DNA of 64,000 nucleotides from Paludibacter sp. Lineage in GTDB: Bacteria; Bacteroidota; Bacteroidia; Bacteroidales; Paludibacteraceae. The notes beneath the pieces are model-generated. The model searched no databases, was not told the DNA's origin, and worked only from the letters and a program-made list of their open reading frames with translations. This document shows, one piece after another, positions 25,444 through 34,829 of this stretch. Numbering within the stretch: the first letter of the stretch is position 1; every line of letters starts with the position of its first letter. A program made the position numbers and the translations under genes. Location of the stretch: positions 235,605 to 299,604 of the forward strand of contig JAQTTH010000002.1 in NCBI GenBank assembly GCA_028710895.1, given 5' to 3'.

Positions 25444-26370
25444 TCAATTAAATCTTACATCCCCATACATGCCAATTTTAATCAAGCCATCATTTTTCAC
25501 GTTGATTTTCACTGCATAAACAAGGTTGGCACGTTCGTCGCGGGTTTGAATGGTTTTTGGTGTAAATTCTGCTTTGCTTGATATCCAGGCAATGGTTCCG
25601 CTGTATTCTTTGCTGCCATCTTTGCCTGAATCGGTTTTGATCTTCACGGTCTGACCTACTTTAATTTGTGTCAACTGATCGGCTGTAATGTAAGCGCGCA
25701 AAATCATGTTGTTCGTATCCGCAATTTTGAAAAGTGCTTTGCCAGGTGCTGCTACTTCGCCCATTTCGGCATATTTCAGTAATACGGTACCGTCAATCGG
25801 ACTCGTGATTTTGCATTTTTCCAGTTGGTCCTGTAGTTGTTTAACCTGATAATTCAATCCTTCGCTTTCGTCGGTAATTCCCTGATTGCTGCTTTCAAGT
25901 ATAGTTTTTTGTGCATCCAGTTGTTTTTCTAGTACAGCAATTTGAGCATTTACATCGTCGAGTACTTTTTGATTTCCGGCATTCGCTTTCACCAGGTTTT
26001 CAGCACGCTTGCGCTCTGTCTTGGCTGTCGTAATTTGTTGCTCGATAGCTGCTATCTGTTTTTTGATGTCAGGGCGGCGACTCTGAATGGCTTTACCACT
26101 TGCCTGAAGCTGTTTCAATCGCAAATAAACCTGAGTGCTGTCGATAGAACCCACTTGTTGGTTCGCTGTCAGCGTCTGGCCTTCTTCTACGTTGAACGAA
26201 AGGATTTGTCCACTTCCCTGAGCCGACACAATTACCTCAGTTGCCTCGAATGTGCCCGATGCATCAGCATCATCCTTTGATTTTCCACAAGAAGTTGCAA
26301 GTAATACTATGCTTAACCCAACGAATAAAACTTTGGTCTTGAATAATTTTTGTTTAATGTTTGCTTTCAT
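25444..26370 (-). CDS. HlyD/EmrA-type periplasmic adaptor, lipoprotein
   Basis: Membrane fusion protein linking the ABC pump to the outer-membrane channel. It begins with a lipoprotein signal ending in LLATSC, followed by the first barrel-sandwich half (GSGQILSFNVEEGQTLTANQQVG), a long coiled-coil hairpin (about residues 80-180), the second half (SPIDGTVLLKYAEMGEVAAPG) and a beta-barrel domain. It is 308 residues. Its repeat-containing 3' spacer separates it from the ATPases by 38 bp. Confidence 0.94.
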   Translation of the reverse strand: MKANIKQKLFKTKVLFVGLSIVLLATSCGKSKDDADASGTFEATEVIVSAQGSGQILSFNVEEGQTLTANQQVGSIDSTQVYLRLKQLQASGKAIQSRRPDIKKQIAAIEQQITTAKTERKRAENLVKANAGNQKVLDDVNAQIAVLEKQLDAQKTILESSNQGITDESEGLNYQVKQLQDQLEKCKITSPIDGTVLLKYAEMGEVAAPGKALFKIADTNNMILRAYITADQLTQIKVGQTVKIKTDSGKDGSKEYSGTIAWISSKAEFTPKTIQTRDERANLVYAVKINVKNDGLIKIGMYGDVRFN

Positions 26371-26410
26371 ATTATGTCTTTTAAATAGTAAATCGTAAAT
26401 GAAAAAAATG

Positions 26411-27703
26411 TCAATTATTTATGTTGTTTTTAAGTTGGTATACATTCATCAGAAGTTGAATTTCGTGCAACGATTTTAGTTGCAATGCCTGATTTTCGGC
26501 GTTTACATCCCTGATCAAATCGCTTACTGTGGCTGTACCGTTTTCCAGTTTAACCGAAGTGGCCTTTTTGATATTTTGCCGCAAACGGATTATTTCATCG
26601 TCATTACTGATTGTCGATTGAAGCTTAGTGATTTCATTTTGCTGTTGCTTTGTCACCAGGTTGTTGTTGAAAAGGAATGTTTCTTTTTGAATTTCCACAT
26701 TCTTTTTGCTTACATCCAGTTTGTTCAGATTATCTTTCTGGGTATAGAAACCACTTATATTCCAGGATAAACGAAGACCACCAATATAGAATGGCGAGAA
26801 TCCACCGGCAAACATATTCAAGCCGGGCTGACCGTAACCACCTTGTACGAATGCGCCAATTTTAGGGAGATTTGCCGATAAAAAAAGGTCTTTTTGGTTC
26901 TCGTATAATTTGTTTTGAGCGTCGAATAAGCCAACCTCGGGGCGACGAACAGTGCTTTCATCTAAAACTTTCAAATCAACCGGTGGCTTTTGCAACTCAG
27001 TTTTATCGTTGATGCTTAACCCTGTGAGAGCAGAAAGTAACAGGCAATAGGTAGTGCGTGTGTTGTTTAAATCCGATGTGCGCTGATTGGCATTAAGCTG
27101 TTCCACTTGTATGGCATCCAAATCCGACTGTTGCGCTACACCGTTTTGCTTGTAGGCGCTTAACCGTTCATAATTTGTTTGTAAATCTTTTTTCAAAATC
27201 TCATTTTGCTTGAATTGCTCATTCAGTAATAAAATGCCGAAAAACAATTGATTCACCCGGTCTTTCAGGGTGTAAAGATCTACTTCCAGTTTCTGTTTTT
27301 CCACTTCAACTCCAGCTTTTGTAATCTTATTTTGTGACGAAATAATACCGCCATCCCATATTAGCTGACTGGCTTCCAGCACAGCCTGATATTGGTCCTG
27401 TGGCAATGAAGCAAATGAAAATGGTTTATGGGTTAACGACGATATTGCATCACCCAACGCAGAAGGAATCTTTGTTACATCCGACTGATAAGTTGCTTTG
27501 ACCGATAATGCCAGTTGAGGCAGATACCCCTTATTGGCATTGCTGATAGTGTATTGTGCCGTTTGCTCAATCAATCCGTATTGTTTTACCAACGGGTAAT
27601 TGGCTTTTGCTTTTTCCTGGCAGGTCTCCACTGTCAGATTTTGACCGTTCAGGCCCAACTGACAAGTAACTGCTAGAAGAATGAATAAAATTTGTTTTCT
27701 CAT
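26411..27703 (-). CDS. TolC family outer membrane efflux protein
   Basis: Outer-membrane channel of the efflux system, 430 residues with a signal peptide ending near LGLNGQ. The protein shows the two long helical repeats of TolC proteins (about residues 130-215 and 340-420) separated by beta-barrel strands such as IGAFVQGGYGQPG. It lies between the TetR regulator and the adaptor, all on one strand with gaps below 45 bp. Confidence 0.93.
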   Translation of the reverse strand: MRKQILFILLAVTCQLGLNGQNLTVETCQEKAKANYPLVKQYGLIEQTAQYTISNANKGYLPQLALSVKATYQSDVTKIPSALGDAISSLTHKPFSFASLPQDQYQAVLEASQLIWDGGIISSQNKITKAGVEVEKQKLEVDLYTLKDRVNQLFFGILLLNEQFKQNEILKKDLQTNYERLSAYKQNGVAQQSDLDAIQVEQLNANQRTSDLNNTRTTYCLLLSALTGLSINDKTELQKPPVDLKVLDESTVRRPEVGLFDAQNKLYENQKDLFLSANLPKIGAFVQGGYGQPGLNMFAGGFSPFYIGGLRLSWNISGFYTQKDNLNKLDVSKKNVEIQKETFLFNNNLVTKQQQNEITKLQSTISNDDEIIRLRQNIKKATSVKLENGTATVSDLIRDVNAENQALQLKSLHEIQLLMNVYQLKNNINN

Positions 27704-27728
27704 ATCTTTATAATGATTTGTTTTTTAA

Positions 27729-28352
27729 TTATGCCCTCAGACTGTTTAATATAAATGTTACATGTTCCTGTTTGCGATGTTCAATCAGAAAACCCTGTTG
27801 AGCTTCATTAATTGACATGGCCTGACTAATGATGGGAATGAGCAAAAACAACGAGATGTTTACTGATAGGGCCGAAAATAATAAATCCAGCAAGGTGATC
27901 TGACGGATTTTTCCTGCGGCAATTTCGGTATTCAGTTGATCGTTCAGCTTTTCAAATAATTTCTGTGGGATGCCCTGTAGTTTTTCTTTCAGCACATCAA
28001 CCTGTTCGGGTCTTCTGGAAAATTCGCTGATTATGAGTAGCGGAAGCCTTGGGTTTGCCTTTAGCATATCAAAATGCGACTCAATGATATGTTTCAGTTT
28101 GTCTGTAAACGACAGGTTATCCAGATTGCCCAGTTCAAATACATGCTGAAAAAATAAGCGGAATTTCTGCTCAAAAATAGTATTGAACAGATTGTCCTTT
28201 GTCCGGAAGTAATAATGTACCAATGCCTGATTGCAACCCACTTCCCTGGCTATTTCAGTTGTCGATGTCAATGCAAACCCTTTTTCCAGAAATAAGCGTT
28301 CGGCCGTTTCCAGAATAGATTGTTCCATTGATTGTTCGCTCTTAATATCCAT
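27729..28352 (-). CDS. TetR/AcrR family regulator of the efflux operon
   Basis: A 207-residue regulator with an N-terminal TetR HTH (ILETAERLFLEKGFALTSTTEIAREVGCNQALVHYYFRTKDNLF, given here by name: residues 14-57) and a helical ligand-binding domain. It is the first gene of the efflux operon, 25 bp before the TolC gene, and is therefore expected to repress its own operon until an exported compound binds. Confidence 0.95.
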   Translation of the reverse strand: MDIKSEQSMEQSILETAERLFLEKGFALTSTTEIAREVGCNQALVHYYFRTKDNLFNTIFEQKFRLFFQHVFELGNLDNLSFTDKLKHIIESHFDMLKANPRLPLLIISEFSRRPEQVDVLKEKLQGIPQKLFEKLNDQLNTEIAAGKIRQITLLDLLFSALSVNISLFLLIPIISQAMSINEAQQGFLIEHRKQEHVTFILNSLRA

Positions 28353-28457
28353 ATTTAATTATTATATTTAATAGACCTATTAATTGAATGCAAAGTAAAG
28401 TATTTTTGTTCGATTGTGTATCGAAAAATGCTGCATATTTATGAAATATATGATTGT

Positions 28458-29966
28458 TTAACCTTTCAGAATCCGGAATGCTTCACCCAAATGACAAATG
28501 ATGTCACTTGCAATCAACGATTCTTCTGATTCTGTGTTAAGAGCCAGATCGGCGGCATAACCGTGAAGAAAGACACCCAGTTTAGCAGTTTCTTCGGGAG
28601 AATAGCCCTGTGCCAAAAGTCCTGCAAGGATTCCGGTAAGTACATCGCCACTACCAGCAGTAGCCATGCCCGAATTGCCTGTGCTGTTGAAATATAGTTT
28701 GCAATCGGGTGTTGCAATAAGCGTATATGCTCCTTTGAGGATGATAATAATTTTCAGTTTTATAGCAGCATCACGGGCAGCTGCTACACGATTATAGCTA
28801 TTTGTAAACGTGCCAAACAGTCGTTCAAATTCTTTCGGGTGAGGAGTGAGGATGCTATTTTGGGGGATAAGGTCCAGCAACTCGGGATGCTTACTGATAA
28901 TGTTTAAGGCATCAGCATCCAGAATACAGGGTTTATAATTCCGTTTTAAAAACTGACTGAGCATTCTCACTGTCGGTTCTTCCACGCCAATGCCGGGACC
29001 TATCGCAACAGAATTGAATGAGTCAAAAGAAGACGGAATATTTGTTAGAAAATGTCTGTTGGCATCATTGTGGAAAATTACTTCCGGCACGGCTGTTTGA
29101 ACAATTGTCCGGTTGCATTCATTTCCGTGTAAGGTTACGAGTCCGGCACCACTTCTCAGGGCTGCTTTGGATGCCAACACAGCCGCACCCGCCATGCCAT
29201 TGCTTCCGGCTACAATAAACGCACGTCCAAACGTTCCTTTGTGCGAAAATGCAGGTCGGTTTCTGAGAATCGGAGCAATATCTTCTTTTCTCAGAAAATA
29301 GTAATTTGTATATACAGATAAGATAGCTTCGGGTAAGATACCAATATCAAGCACCTCCCAATGGCCAACAAAAACAGCATTCTCCGGAAATAAGAAAGCC
29401 AACTTTGGAAACTGTAGACTAAAAGTCGTATTTGCCTTTACAATGGGAACAGTCAAATCAGGGTTTTCTTCACCCTGCAATCCGGAGGGAATATCTATCG
29501 ACAGCACTTCACACCCACAGTCATTTATCCACTCTACAGCATCTGCATAAATGCCGCTCAGCGGACGGGTCAGTCCCGAACCAAACAGACCATCGATGAT
29601 AACGCTGTTATTTTCAATAGTTGGTGCTTTGAAGTCGGTTGTTTGCTCGTTCAGAACTGTGGGAAACCGATCAAGCAGTCGCTGGCGGTTAGTTTCGCAA
29701 TCGACCGATAATTTCCCGGTATGCAGTAAAATTACCTCTACATCAAAAGTCGACTGCAAAAGCATGCGGGCCAATGCCAACGCATCTCCACCGTTGTTTC
29801 CCGGTCCGGCAACAACCACAATTTTCCGGTCGGCTTCTACCCGTCTCAGTACTTCCACGTACAGCTTTTGTGCTGCCCGCTCCATTAAATCGATAGAGGC
29901 AATGGGTTCGTGCTCTATCGTGTATTGATCAAGTTCACGGATGGAAGGGGTGCTAAAGAATTTCAT
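28458..29966 (-). CDS. nnrD: Bifunctional NAD(P)H-hydrate epimerase/dehydratase
   Basis: Repairs hydrated NAD(P)H. The N-terminal YjeF epimerase domain (residues 1-215) has VVAGPGNNGGDALALAR; the C-terminal ribokinase-fold dehydratase (about 225-500) has VAGSNGMAGAAVLA and the ATP/ADP-site motif GNSGMATAGSGDVLTGILAGL. The 502 residues match the fused bacterial enzyme (Nnr). It stands alone; a TACTTTTG -7 element lies about 95 bp upstream on the minus strand. Confidence 0.96.
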   Translation of the reverse strand: MKFFSTPSIRELDQYTIEHEPIASIDLMERAAQKLYVEVLRRVEADRKIVVVAGPGNNGGDALALARMLLQSTFDVEVILLHTGKLSVDCETNRQRLLDRFPTVLNEQTTDFKAPTIENNSVIIDGLFGSGLTRPLSGIYADAVEWINDCGCEVLSIDIPSGLQGEENPDLTVPIVKANTTFSLQFPKLAFLFPENAVFVGHWEVLDIGILPEAILSVYTNYYFLRKEDIAPILRNRPAFSHKGTFGRAFIVAGSNGMAGAAVLASKAALRSGAGLVTLHGNECNRTIVQTAVPEVIFHNDANRHFLTNIPSSFDSFNSVAIGPGIGVEEPTVRMLSQFLKRNYKPCILDADALNIISKHPELLDLIPQNSILTPHPKEFERLFGTFTNSYNRVAAARDAAIKLKIIIILKGAYTLIATPDCKLYFNSTGNSGMATAGSGDVLTGILAGLLAQGYSPEETAKLGVFLHGYAADLALNTESEESLIASDIICHLGEAFRILKG

Positions 29967-30059
29967 ACGATGAATATTGAAGCAGTTCTATAAAAAGTAG
30001 ATTTTGTCCTTCATGCTAACCAAAAGGAGCGACGTTATGTTGCTTCACCTACTTAATTG

Positions 30060-30067
30060 CAAAAGTA
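30060..30067 (-). promoter_or_regulatory. -7 element of nnrD
   Basis: CAAAAGTA on the plus strand is TACTTTTG on the minus strand, about 95 bp before the nnrD start. Confidence 0.45.
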
Positions 30068-30099
30068 TAAAATTTCATATAACAATTGGGAGATAGGCA

Positions 30100-30927
30100 T
30101 TAAATTATCGGGAACTGTTCCTTTTTTCCTTCAAAAGCCCCGATGCCAAATAGTGAAAAATCGTATTTAATAGGATCGACGGGGTCAAAGCTTCGGAGCA
30201 CAGCTGTAATTTCTTCCACCGCTTTCCAGTCGTTTTGTTTGCGTTGCAGCAGGTTGAGTGCCCGTGCCACATCGCCCGTGTGAACATCCAGCGGTAACAT
30301 CAATGCCGAAGCAGGGATATGCTTCCACAGTCCGAAGTCCACACCGTTTTCATCAGCCCGCACCATCCAGCGCAGGTACATGTTCAGGCGTTTGGCGCTG
30401 GAGTTGGCTGTAACATCCGATAAATGTTTTGTGACCCGATGCTCGTGCTCAACCGATAGAAACACCTTGCGGAAATGCTTCAACGCGCTGAAAGCTGTTT
30501 GTTCGTGTCTGTAACCTTCCGTAAACACCTGTTCCAGTCCACCGTGTTGGCTGTAGATATTTTTCAACGATTCCAGGAAAAACAGGCAATCGTTGCCGTT
30601 GAATGTGCGGTGAACAAACTTACGAATGTCGTTGGCTTCTTTCGTGAGCGTATGACTCATAATCAGGGAGTCACTAACAAACGATGTTTCCATCAGGAAC
30701 TCATAAGGCGAGTTATCCATCAGCTCCATCAGTCGATTGGCATTGCTGATAATGCTTTTCCGTTGCCCCCACGAGATGGTGGCAGTCAGAAATCCCGCAA
30801 TTTCAATGTCTTCTTTCCGCTGAAACCGATGGGGAATCTGAATCGGGTCAGTTCCGATAAAGTCTGTGTTGTTGTATAGGGTATACCGGTTTTCGAGCAG
30901 ATGTTTTATTTCCGAATCAGTGTGCAT
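30100..30927 (-). CDS. TIGR02757 family protein
   Basis: A 275-residue protein of a family common in Bacteroidota and spirochaetes, known as TIGR02757, with no assigned activity. Motifs seen are DPIQIPHRF, ISWGQRKSIISNANRLM, MYLRWMVRADENGVDFGLW and PLDVHTGDVARAL. The last part resembles helix-hairpin-helix DNA glycosylase folds, including an Asp placed where base-excision enzymes have their catalytic Asp. It is 10 bp after rlmF on the same strand, so the two are probably co-transcribed. Confidence 0.88.
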   Translation of the reverse strand: MHTDSEIKHLLENRYTLYNNTDFIGTDPIQIPHRFQRKEDIEIAGFLTATISWGQRKSIISNANRLMELMDNSPYEFLMETSFVSDSLIMSHTLTKEANDIRKFVHRTFNGNDCLFFLESLKNIYSQHGGLEQVFTEGYRHEQTAFSALKHFRKVFLSVEHEHRVTKHLSDVTANSSAKRLNMYLRWMVRADENGVDFGLWKHIPASALMLPLDVHTGDVARALNLLQRKQNDWKAVEEITAVLRSFDPVDPIKYDFSLFGIGAFEGKKEQFPII

Positions 30928-30936
30928 AATCTATTC

Positions 30937-31908
30937 TCAAAGGGCGTTCCATTTGTTCTCCACCCATTTTTGTTGTTGCGCTTTGGTCAGAAAAGTCCAT
31001 GCCACAATGCGGCTTGTTTTCGTTCCCTGGCCCATATTAATTGTTTTTACCTCCACAGCTTCTGCCGTTTTAAGGGCGTCGTAAATCTGTGGTAGATGCG
31101 TTTGTTTCGAAATGAGGGTCGAGAACCAGAAGCAGTTAGAGGCAAATTGCTTGCTCTGGCGTATCATGTCGCGCACAAAACGCACTTCGCCTCCCTCGCA
31201 CCACAACTCGTTACTCTGTCCACCAAAATTCAACACGGGCGTCGTCACTTTTTTGTGATTCAGACTGCTCAGTTTCCGCAGCGTACCTTCCTGCGATTCT
31301 TCCAGCGAAGTATGAAACGGAGGATTACAAATGGTGATATCTATCGGTTCCGACCGCTCCATGATGCCGTGAAAAATATCTTTGGGGTTTTCCTGCATGC
31401 GAAGTTCGATGTTGCGTTGCAGAAAAGCATTATTTTTCACAATTTTATCGGCCGAGTTCAATGCTGCGGCGTCGATGTCCGACCCGATAAACGACCAACC
31501 GTATTCCTTGTTACCAATCACAGGGAAAATGCAACTGGCTCCAACACCTATATCCATGCATTTTACCTTGTGCCCGGTGGGGATTTTTCCGTTGTTCGAT
31601 TTTCCCAGCAGTTCTGCTATATGATGGATATAATCAGCCCTCCCCGGTATGGGTGGGCACAAATAGCCTGCCGGAATATCCCAGTAGCCAAGCGAATAAT
31701 AGTGGATAAGCAATGCTTTGTTGAGCCATTTCACCGCTTTTGGGTTGGCAAAATCAATCGACTCATTGCCGTAAGCATTCAGCTTCACATATTTTGCCAG
31801 TTCTGGGCAACTACCAATCAATAGCTTGAAATCGTATCGATCCCGATGCTTGTTTTGTGGGTGTAAAACTGTTTTTTCGGCAGGAAGTACTTTCTTTATA
31901 TCGCTCAT
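30937..31908 (-). CDS. rlmF: 23S rRNA (adenine-N6)-methyltransferase RlmF
   Basis: SAM-dependent methyltransferase that makes N6-methyladenosine at 23S rRNA position 1618 (E. coli numbering). Family features are LHPQNKHRDRYDF at the start, CMDIGVGASCIFPVIG (SAM site) and ITICNPPFHTS, the NPPF catalytic motif of adenine N6 methyltransferases. The 323 residues are full length. A -7 element (TACCTTTG, minus strand, 31936-31943) lies 28 bp upstream. Confidence 0.96.
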   Translation of the reverse strand: MSDIKKVLPAEKTVLHPQNKHRDRYDFKLLIGSCPELAKYVKLNAYGNESIDFANPKAVKWLNKALLIHYYSLGYWDIPAGYLCPPIPGRADYIHHIAELLGKSNNGKIPTGHKVKCMDIGVGASCIFPVIGNKEYGWSFIGSDIDAAALNSADKIVKNNAFLQRNIELRMQENPKDIFHGIMERSEPIDITICNPPFHTSLEESQEGTLRKLSSLNHKKVTTPVLNFGGQSNELWCEGGEVRFVRDMIRQSKQFASNCFWFSTLISKQTHLPQIYDALKTAEAVEVKTINMGQGTKTSRIVAWTFLTKAQQQKWVENKWNAL

Positions 31909-31935
31909 GGGGGTTGTTTATCGGGAGTTTTGTTG

Positions 31936-31943
31936 CAAAGGTA
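31936..31943 (-). promoter_or_regulatory. -7 element of rlmF
   Basis: CAAAGGTA on the plus strand reads TACCTTTG on the coding strand. Confidence 0.5.
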
Positions 31944-31989
31944 CGTATTATTGAGTGTACATGGTGCAACATATTGCAAAATACAAAAA

Positions 31990-32020
31990 CCGCCCAACCT
32001 GAAATTTTCAGATTGGGCGG
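31990..32020 (-). terminator. Terminator after the GH31 gene
   Basis: CCGCCCAACCTGAAA pairs with TTTTCAGATTGGGCGG (one mismatch). On the minus strand it is followed by GTTTTTG. Confidence 0.85.
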
Positions 32021-32039
32021 CGATAGCGTAGAGAAACTT

Positions 32040-34655
32040 TTATTTTACAGTTATTTCTATTTTCTTTCCTTTGTATATCACCTTCTTTTTTAATGGACTT
32101 ACAAAGGTTCCTAAACCTTCAGACTCTGAAACCAGTACTATGTTGAAAAGTCTCTTTTTGAGAAAACCGGCGTATTTACCTTGTCTATTACCGATTAAAA
32201 GACATTGATTTTTCTCGTTCCATTCAAAAGGTATAATAGTATAATTACCTTTTTCATAGTTGTAATTATTCCCTTCATCTTCGTATAGGTTAAACTTACC
32301 ATTAGCGCCTTTGTAAATGCGAATTTCAATGGTATCGGACAACTTTTGGCCCGTGTATTGAATGAGTTTTCCCATTGGGATTATTGAGCCTGCTTTTACA
32401 AATACTGGAGTACTATTTAAAGGCGCAAGGGTTTTAACGGTCTGCCCACCATCGAAACGCTTGCCTGTCCAGAAATTGTACCATTGCACCGTTTGGGGTA
32501 AATACACATTCCACATAGTTATACCAGGTTTTGTAACCGGGGCTACCAAAAACGAAGAACCAAACATGTATTCATAGGGTTGGTTTATGGCCGTGGTATC
32601 ATCTTTAAAATCCATTACCAAAGGGCGCATAATGGTTGATCCATTTTGGGTAACCTGCCATGCAGTTGAATAAATGTATGGCATTAACCGATAGCGCAAA
32701 TCAAGCAACTGACGAATATTTGATTCAACAACAGAGCCATTTTTCCATGGTTCTGTTTCAGTTTGATAGCCATGTACTCTGAAAATCGGGTTAAAAACAC
32801 CCCATTGATACCATCTCATTAATAATTCGTTGTATTTTTCGTCAGTGTACTGCGATTTGCCGGGACGGAAAAAACCTCCGATATCGGTTGTCCAATAAGG
32901 CATACCAGTAATAGCGAAATTAAGTCCGGCTACAATTTGACGAGCGTAAGAATCCCATGTCCCACCAATATCGCCCGACCAGTTAATAGTTCCATACCTT
33001 TGTTGACCAGGAAATGCTGAACGGGTGAGAATACACACCCGTTTGTCCTGACTGGTTTTTCGTTGCCCTTCGTAAACAGCCTGATTGACAAATAGCGGAT
33101 AGGTTAGGCGGTAGCTATCGCCAGCACCTAAATAGAGTTTCTTTCCATGCAAGGCATCGTTTTCTGGTTCGGTAGCATCGAGCCACCACGAATCGACACC
33201 ATAACTAAACAGGTTTTTATTGATAGCATCCCAATGTGCTTCGCGTGCAGCAGGGTTGGTAACGTCGAGCCATGGACTTTCGGGAATATATAAGTTATTG
33301 GCAACATGGTTTTTTCCAATATCGGACTGTTGGTTTACGTTTTCCCATACCGAAATGTTGAAATGTGCATTCATGCTATGTAGCTCATTCATCAGTGCAG
33401 CCGGGTCAGGGTAATTTGTCTCGTCCATTTTCATTACTCCCCAGCCATATTTGCCCCAGTATTGCCAGTCCTGAACAATTGCATCCATTGGGATATTCCG
33501 CTTACGAAACTCTTTTACCGTTTCTGTTAAATGCTGGCTGGAACTATACCGTTCACGACACTGCCAAAACCCATAAGCCCACAATGGCAACATGGGAACA
33601 TTGCCCGAAAGGTTGCGGTAGGTTGCAATTACATCGTCGGCTTTGGGGCCGTAAAATACAACATAATCAAGCATTTTAGCATTTGGCGAACGAAAGGTTG
33701 TTAAGCCGTCGATATGTTTATAAGTAACCCTGGGCGTGTTGTTCGATTTGCAAATTACCTCAATGCTATGCTCTCCGGCATTCAACGATATTTGAGCACT
33801 GGCAGTGGGTGGCAACCAAAAATTACTTTGGTCTATACAAGCATTTCCATCGATGGAGACGTAATGGCGATTACCCATATCGCCTAAATTGAGCATAATG
33901 GAATACATACCATCTGTAGAAGCAATGAATTTCCCAATATATGTATCTTGTTCTTGTTTAATTTTTTGGGTACCGGTTGCTGTTGTTGCATCTACCGAAG
34001 TTCCTGATTTTTCGGCAACAGTATTTTGTTTTTCGATATGAATTAATGAATCAGCCGGATTAAAATCGGTTAAACCATATTGATGCCAGAGTAATCCATA
34101 TCCTTTGTTTGAATAAATAAAAGGTATAGATATTTGGGTGTTTACCTGTGTTAGCTTTCGGGTTACATCCTTTAGATTGAAATGCCCGTCCTGAAATTGT
34201 CCTAATCCGAGAATGAATTCATCCGGTTGGGATTCAAAACTTTGCCCGGCAATAACGCATGGTTCACCCATTACCGAATCGGAAACCAACAATCGGGTAT
34301 TAGGTTTTTCGCTCAAAAAAACTTTTCCGGCATTATCAAGATAATAAAGTGTTCCAGTGGTTTTATCCACAACAACTTTTACCTGTTTGGTACTTATTTC
34401 TATAGATGATGCAGATTCTCTAACATTGAAATCAGGAACTTCGCTTTTTGACGTAAAAACGAGCTCAGGCATTACAGGGAATATAGTTTTTGTGAATTGA
34501 ACCCGAATAGCATTTTCGGCTAATGGACGAATGCTTATCGTACCACTGGTAAGTGATATGTTTACCCTATCTGCCAATTGATTAAAACTCTTAAAGAGTT
34601 GTCCGTAGCATAACGAAGGAAAGAGAAATGCAATTAAAATTATTTTCAGTTTCAT
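32040..34655 (-). CDS. GH31 family alpha-glycosidase with PA14-like insert, secreted
   Basis: Secreted glycoside hydrolase of 871 residues from the start MKLKIILIAF at 34655, which gives a signal peptide ending LCYGQ. Order: N-terminal GH31 beta-domain with a PA14-like insertion (about residues 225-310, DGMYSIMLNLGDMGNRHYVSIDG), the TIM barrel with the nucleophile Asp in WWLDATEPE and GDIGGTW, then C-terminal beta-domains. PA14 inserts are typical of xyloglucan-active alpha-xylosidases, so alpha-xylosidase is the best guess, with alpha-glucosidase as the alternative. No T9SS tail is seen. Confidence 0.9.
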   Translation of the reverse strand: MKLKIILIAFLFPSLCYGQLFKSFNQLADRVNISLTSGTISIRPLAENAIRVQFTKTIFPVMPELVFTSKSEVPDFNVRESASSIEISTKQVKVVVDKTTGTLYYLDNAGKVFLSEKPNTRLLVSDSVMGEPCVIAGQSFESQPDEFILGLGQFQDGHFNLKDVTRKLTQVNTQISIPFIYSNKGYGLLWHQYGLTDFNPADSLIHIEKQNTVAEKSGTSVDATTATGTQKIKQEQDTYIGKFIASTDGMYSIMLNLGDMGNRHYVSIDGNACIDQSNFWLPPTASAQISLNAGEHSIEVICKSNNTPRVTYKHIDGLTTFRSPNAKMLDYVVFYGPKADDVIATYRNLSGNVPMLPLWAYGFWQCRERYSSSQHLTETVKEFRKRNIPMDAIVQDWQYWGKYGWGVMKMDETNYPDPAALMNELHSMNAHFNISVWENVNQQSDIGKNHVANNLYIPESPWLDVTNPAAREAHWDAINKNLFSYGVDSWWLDATEPENDALHGKKLYLGAGDSYRLTYPLFVNQAVYEGQRKTSQDKRVCILTRSAFPGQQRYGTINWSGDIGGTWDSYARQIVAGLNFAITGMPYWTTDIGGFFRPGKSQYTDEKYNELLMRWYQWGVFNPIFRVHGYQTETEPWKNGSVVESNIRQLLDLRYRLMPYIYSTAWQVTQNGSTIMRPLVMDFKDDTTAINQPYEYMFGSSFLVAPVTKPGITMWNVYLPQTVQWYNFWTGKRFDGGQTVKTLAPLNSTPVFVKAGSIIPMGKLIQYTGQKLSDTIEIRIYKGANGKFNLYEDEGNNYNYEKGNYTIIPFEWNEKNQCLLIGNRQGKYAGFLKKRLFNIVLVSESEGLGTFVSPLKKKVIYKGKKIEITVK

Positions 34656-34766
34656 ATTTCGTATCATTTTATGATTATAACAGATATATTTTAGGATATA
34701 TGCATTCAAATATATGACAATTTGATGTATTAATAATGGTGTACATTGTATTATTGAGAAAAAACC

Positions 34767-34813
34767 GTCTTAAATCCAATTCTGAAGGACTTCTTCAGAA
34801 TTGGATTTAAGAC
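34767..34813 (-). terminator. Strong terminator after the beta-helix gene
   Basis: A perfect 21-bp stem (34767-34787 with 34793-34813) around a 5-nt loop, followed on the minus strand by a T-rich stretch. It separates the GH31 gene from the four upstream enzyme genes. Confidence 0.88.
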
Positions 34814-34829
34814 AGATAGTATGAATAAT

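Noticed and set aside
31096..31824. A 242-codon open frame antisense to rlmF.
   Set aside because: It lies wholly within rlmF on the opposite strand, with no recognisable domain or start signals.
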